From an uncultured Hyphomicrobiales bacterium (GTDB taxonomy: Bacteria; Pseudomonadota; Alphaproteobacteria; Rhizobiales; Beijerinckiaceae): a stretch of 6,225 nucleotides of DNA. Where the stretch lies: NCBI GenBank assembly GCA_903932565.1, contig CAIZGQ010000743.1, positions 1 through 6,225 of the forward strand, in the 5' to 3' direction. The notes under the pieces are model-generated. The model saw nothing but the letters and a program-made list of their open reading frames with translations, did no database searches and was not told where the DNA came from. Positions 6,147 through 6,225 of the stretch are shown piece by piece (within the stretch, counting starts at the first letter, position 1; the number at the start of each line of letters is the position of its first letter). The translations under genes were made by a program, and so were the position numbers.

Positions 6147-6225
6147 TTATTCTTCGGTTGGCTGCGTCGAGGCCTTTGCGTCTGGCGCAGTCGCAGCACC
6201 AAGATTGTCTTGCGCAGGGAGATTG
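6147..6225 (-). CDS. C-terminal end of an unidentified gene (partial)
   Basis: The minus strand is open from the window edge to a TAA at 6149-6147 and encodes 25 residues, ending APDAKASTQPTEE. The Ala/Thr/Pro/Glu-rich polar tail looks like a disordered C-terminus and cannot be assigned to a family. It would converge with the DoxX gene with only 15 bp between stop codons. No clear terminator lies between them. In many Hyphomicrobiales a CckA-type kinase gene sits upstream of recA, but this tail does not resemble a receiver-domain end, so I do not name it. An open frame of this length could also be chance. Confidence 0.4.
   Translation of the reverse strand, partial: NLPAQDNLGAATAPDAKASTQPTEE

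Noticed and set aside
5999..6202. 67-codon minus-strand open frame at the right end
   Set aside because: It overlaps the 3' end of the well-supported DoxX gene in antisense and has no family features.

Overview
This is a GC-rich chromosomal window from an alphaproteobacterium, most likely a member of Hyphomicrobiales (Rhizobiales). Three things point there: the RecA sequence, a GTTC-N7-GTTC LexA (SOS) box at the recA promoter, which is the alphaproteobacterial form of that operator, and the recA-alaS gene order on one strand. No genome-level search was possible, so the genus is not assigned.

Layout. The left half, on the minus strand, holds alaS (alanyl-tRNA synthetase, start at 2549, 3' end cut off by the window edge) and, upstream of it, recA (4138 to 3050). 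They are separated by 500 non-coding bases. That gap contains a 98-bp inverted-repeat element (2774-2871) with perfect 13-bp ends, a nested stem and imperfect 9-bp direct repeats at its borders, plus a smaller hairpin just upstream of alaS. The recA control region is compact and readable: LexA box, -35/-10, a 5' leader of about 60 nt, and a strong Shine-Dalgarno.

The right half is on the plus strand and diverges from recA. After a stretch of about 390 bp without a convincing gene comes a secreted protein of 273 aa. It has a signal peptide, two nearly identical 34-residue cysteine-pair modules, long Pro/Ala linkers and a distinct C-terminal Cys-containing domain. It is closed by a textbook intrinsic terminator (5494-5525). 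Next is a 164-aa DoxX-family four-helix membrane protein. At the right edge, the last 25 codons of an unidentified minus-strand gene converge on it.

How the genes relate. recA and alaS are ordinary housekeeping genes, recA being under SOS control. The secreted protein and the DoxX protein are separated by a terminator, so they are probably separate transcription units, and nothing in the sequence links them functionally to recA. No CRISPR array, complete insertion sequence, toxin-antitoxin pair or defence system is visible. The parts most worth a second look are the recA-alaS intergenic inverted-repeat element and the duplicated-module secreted protein.
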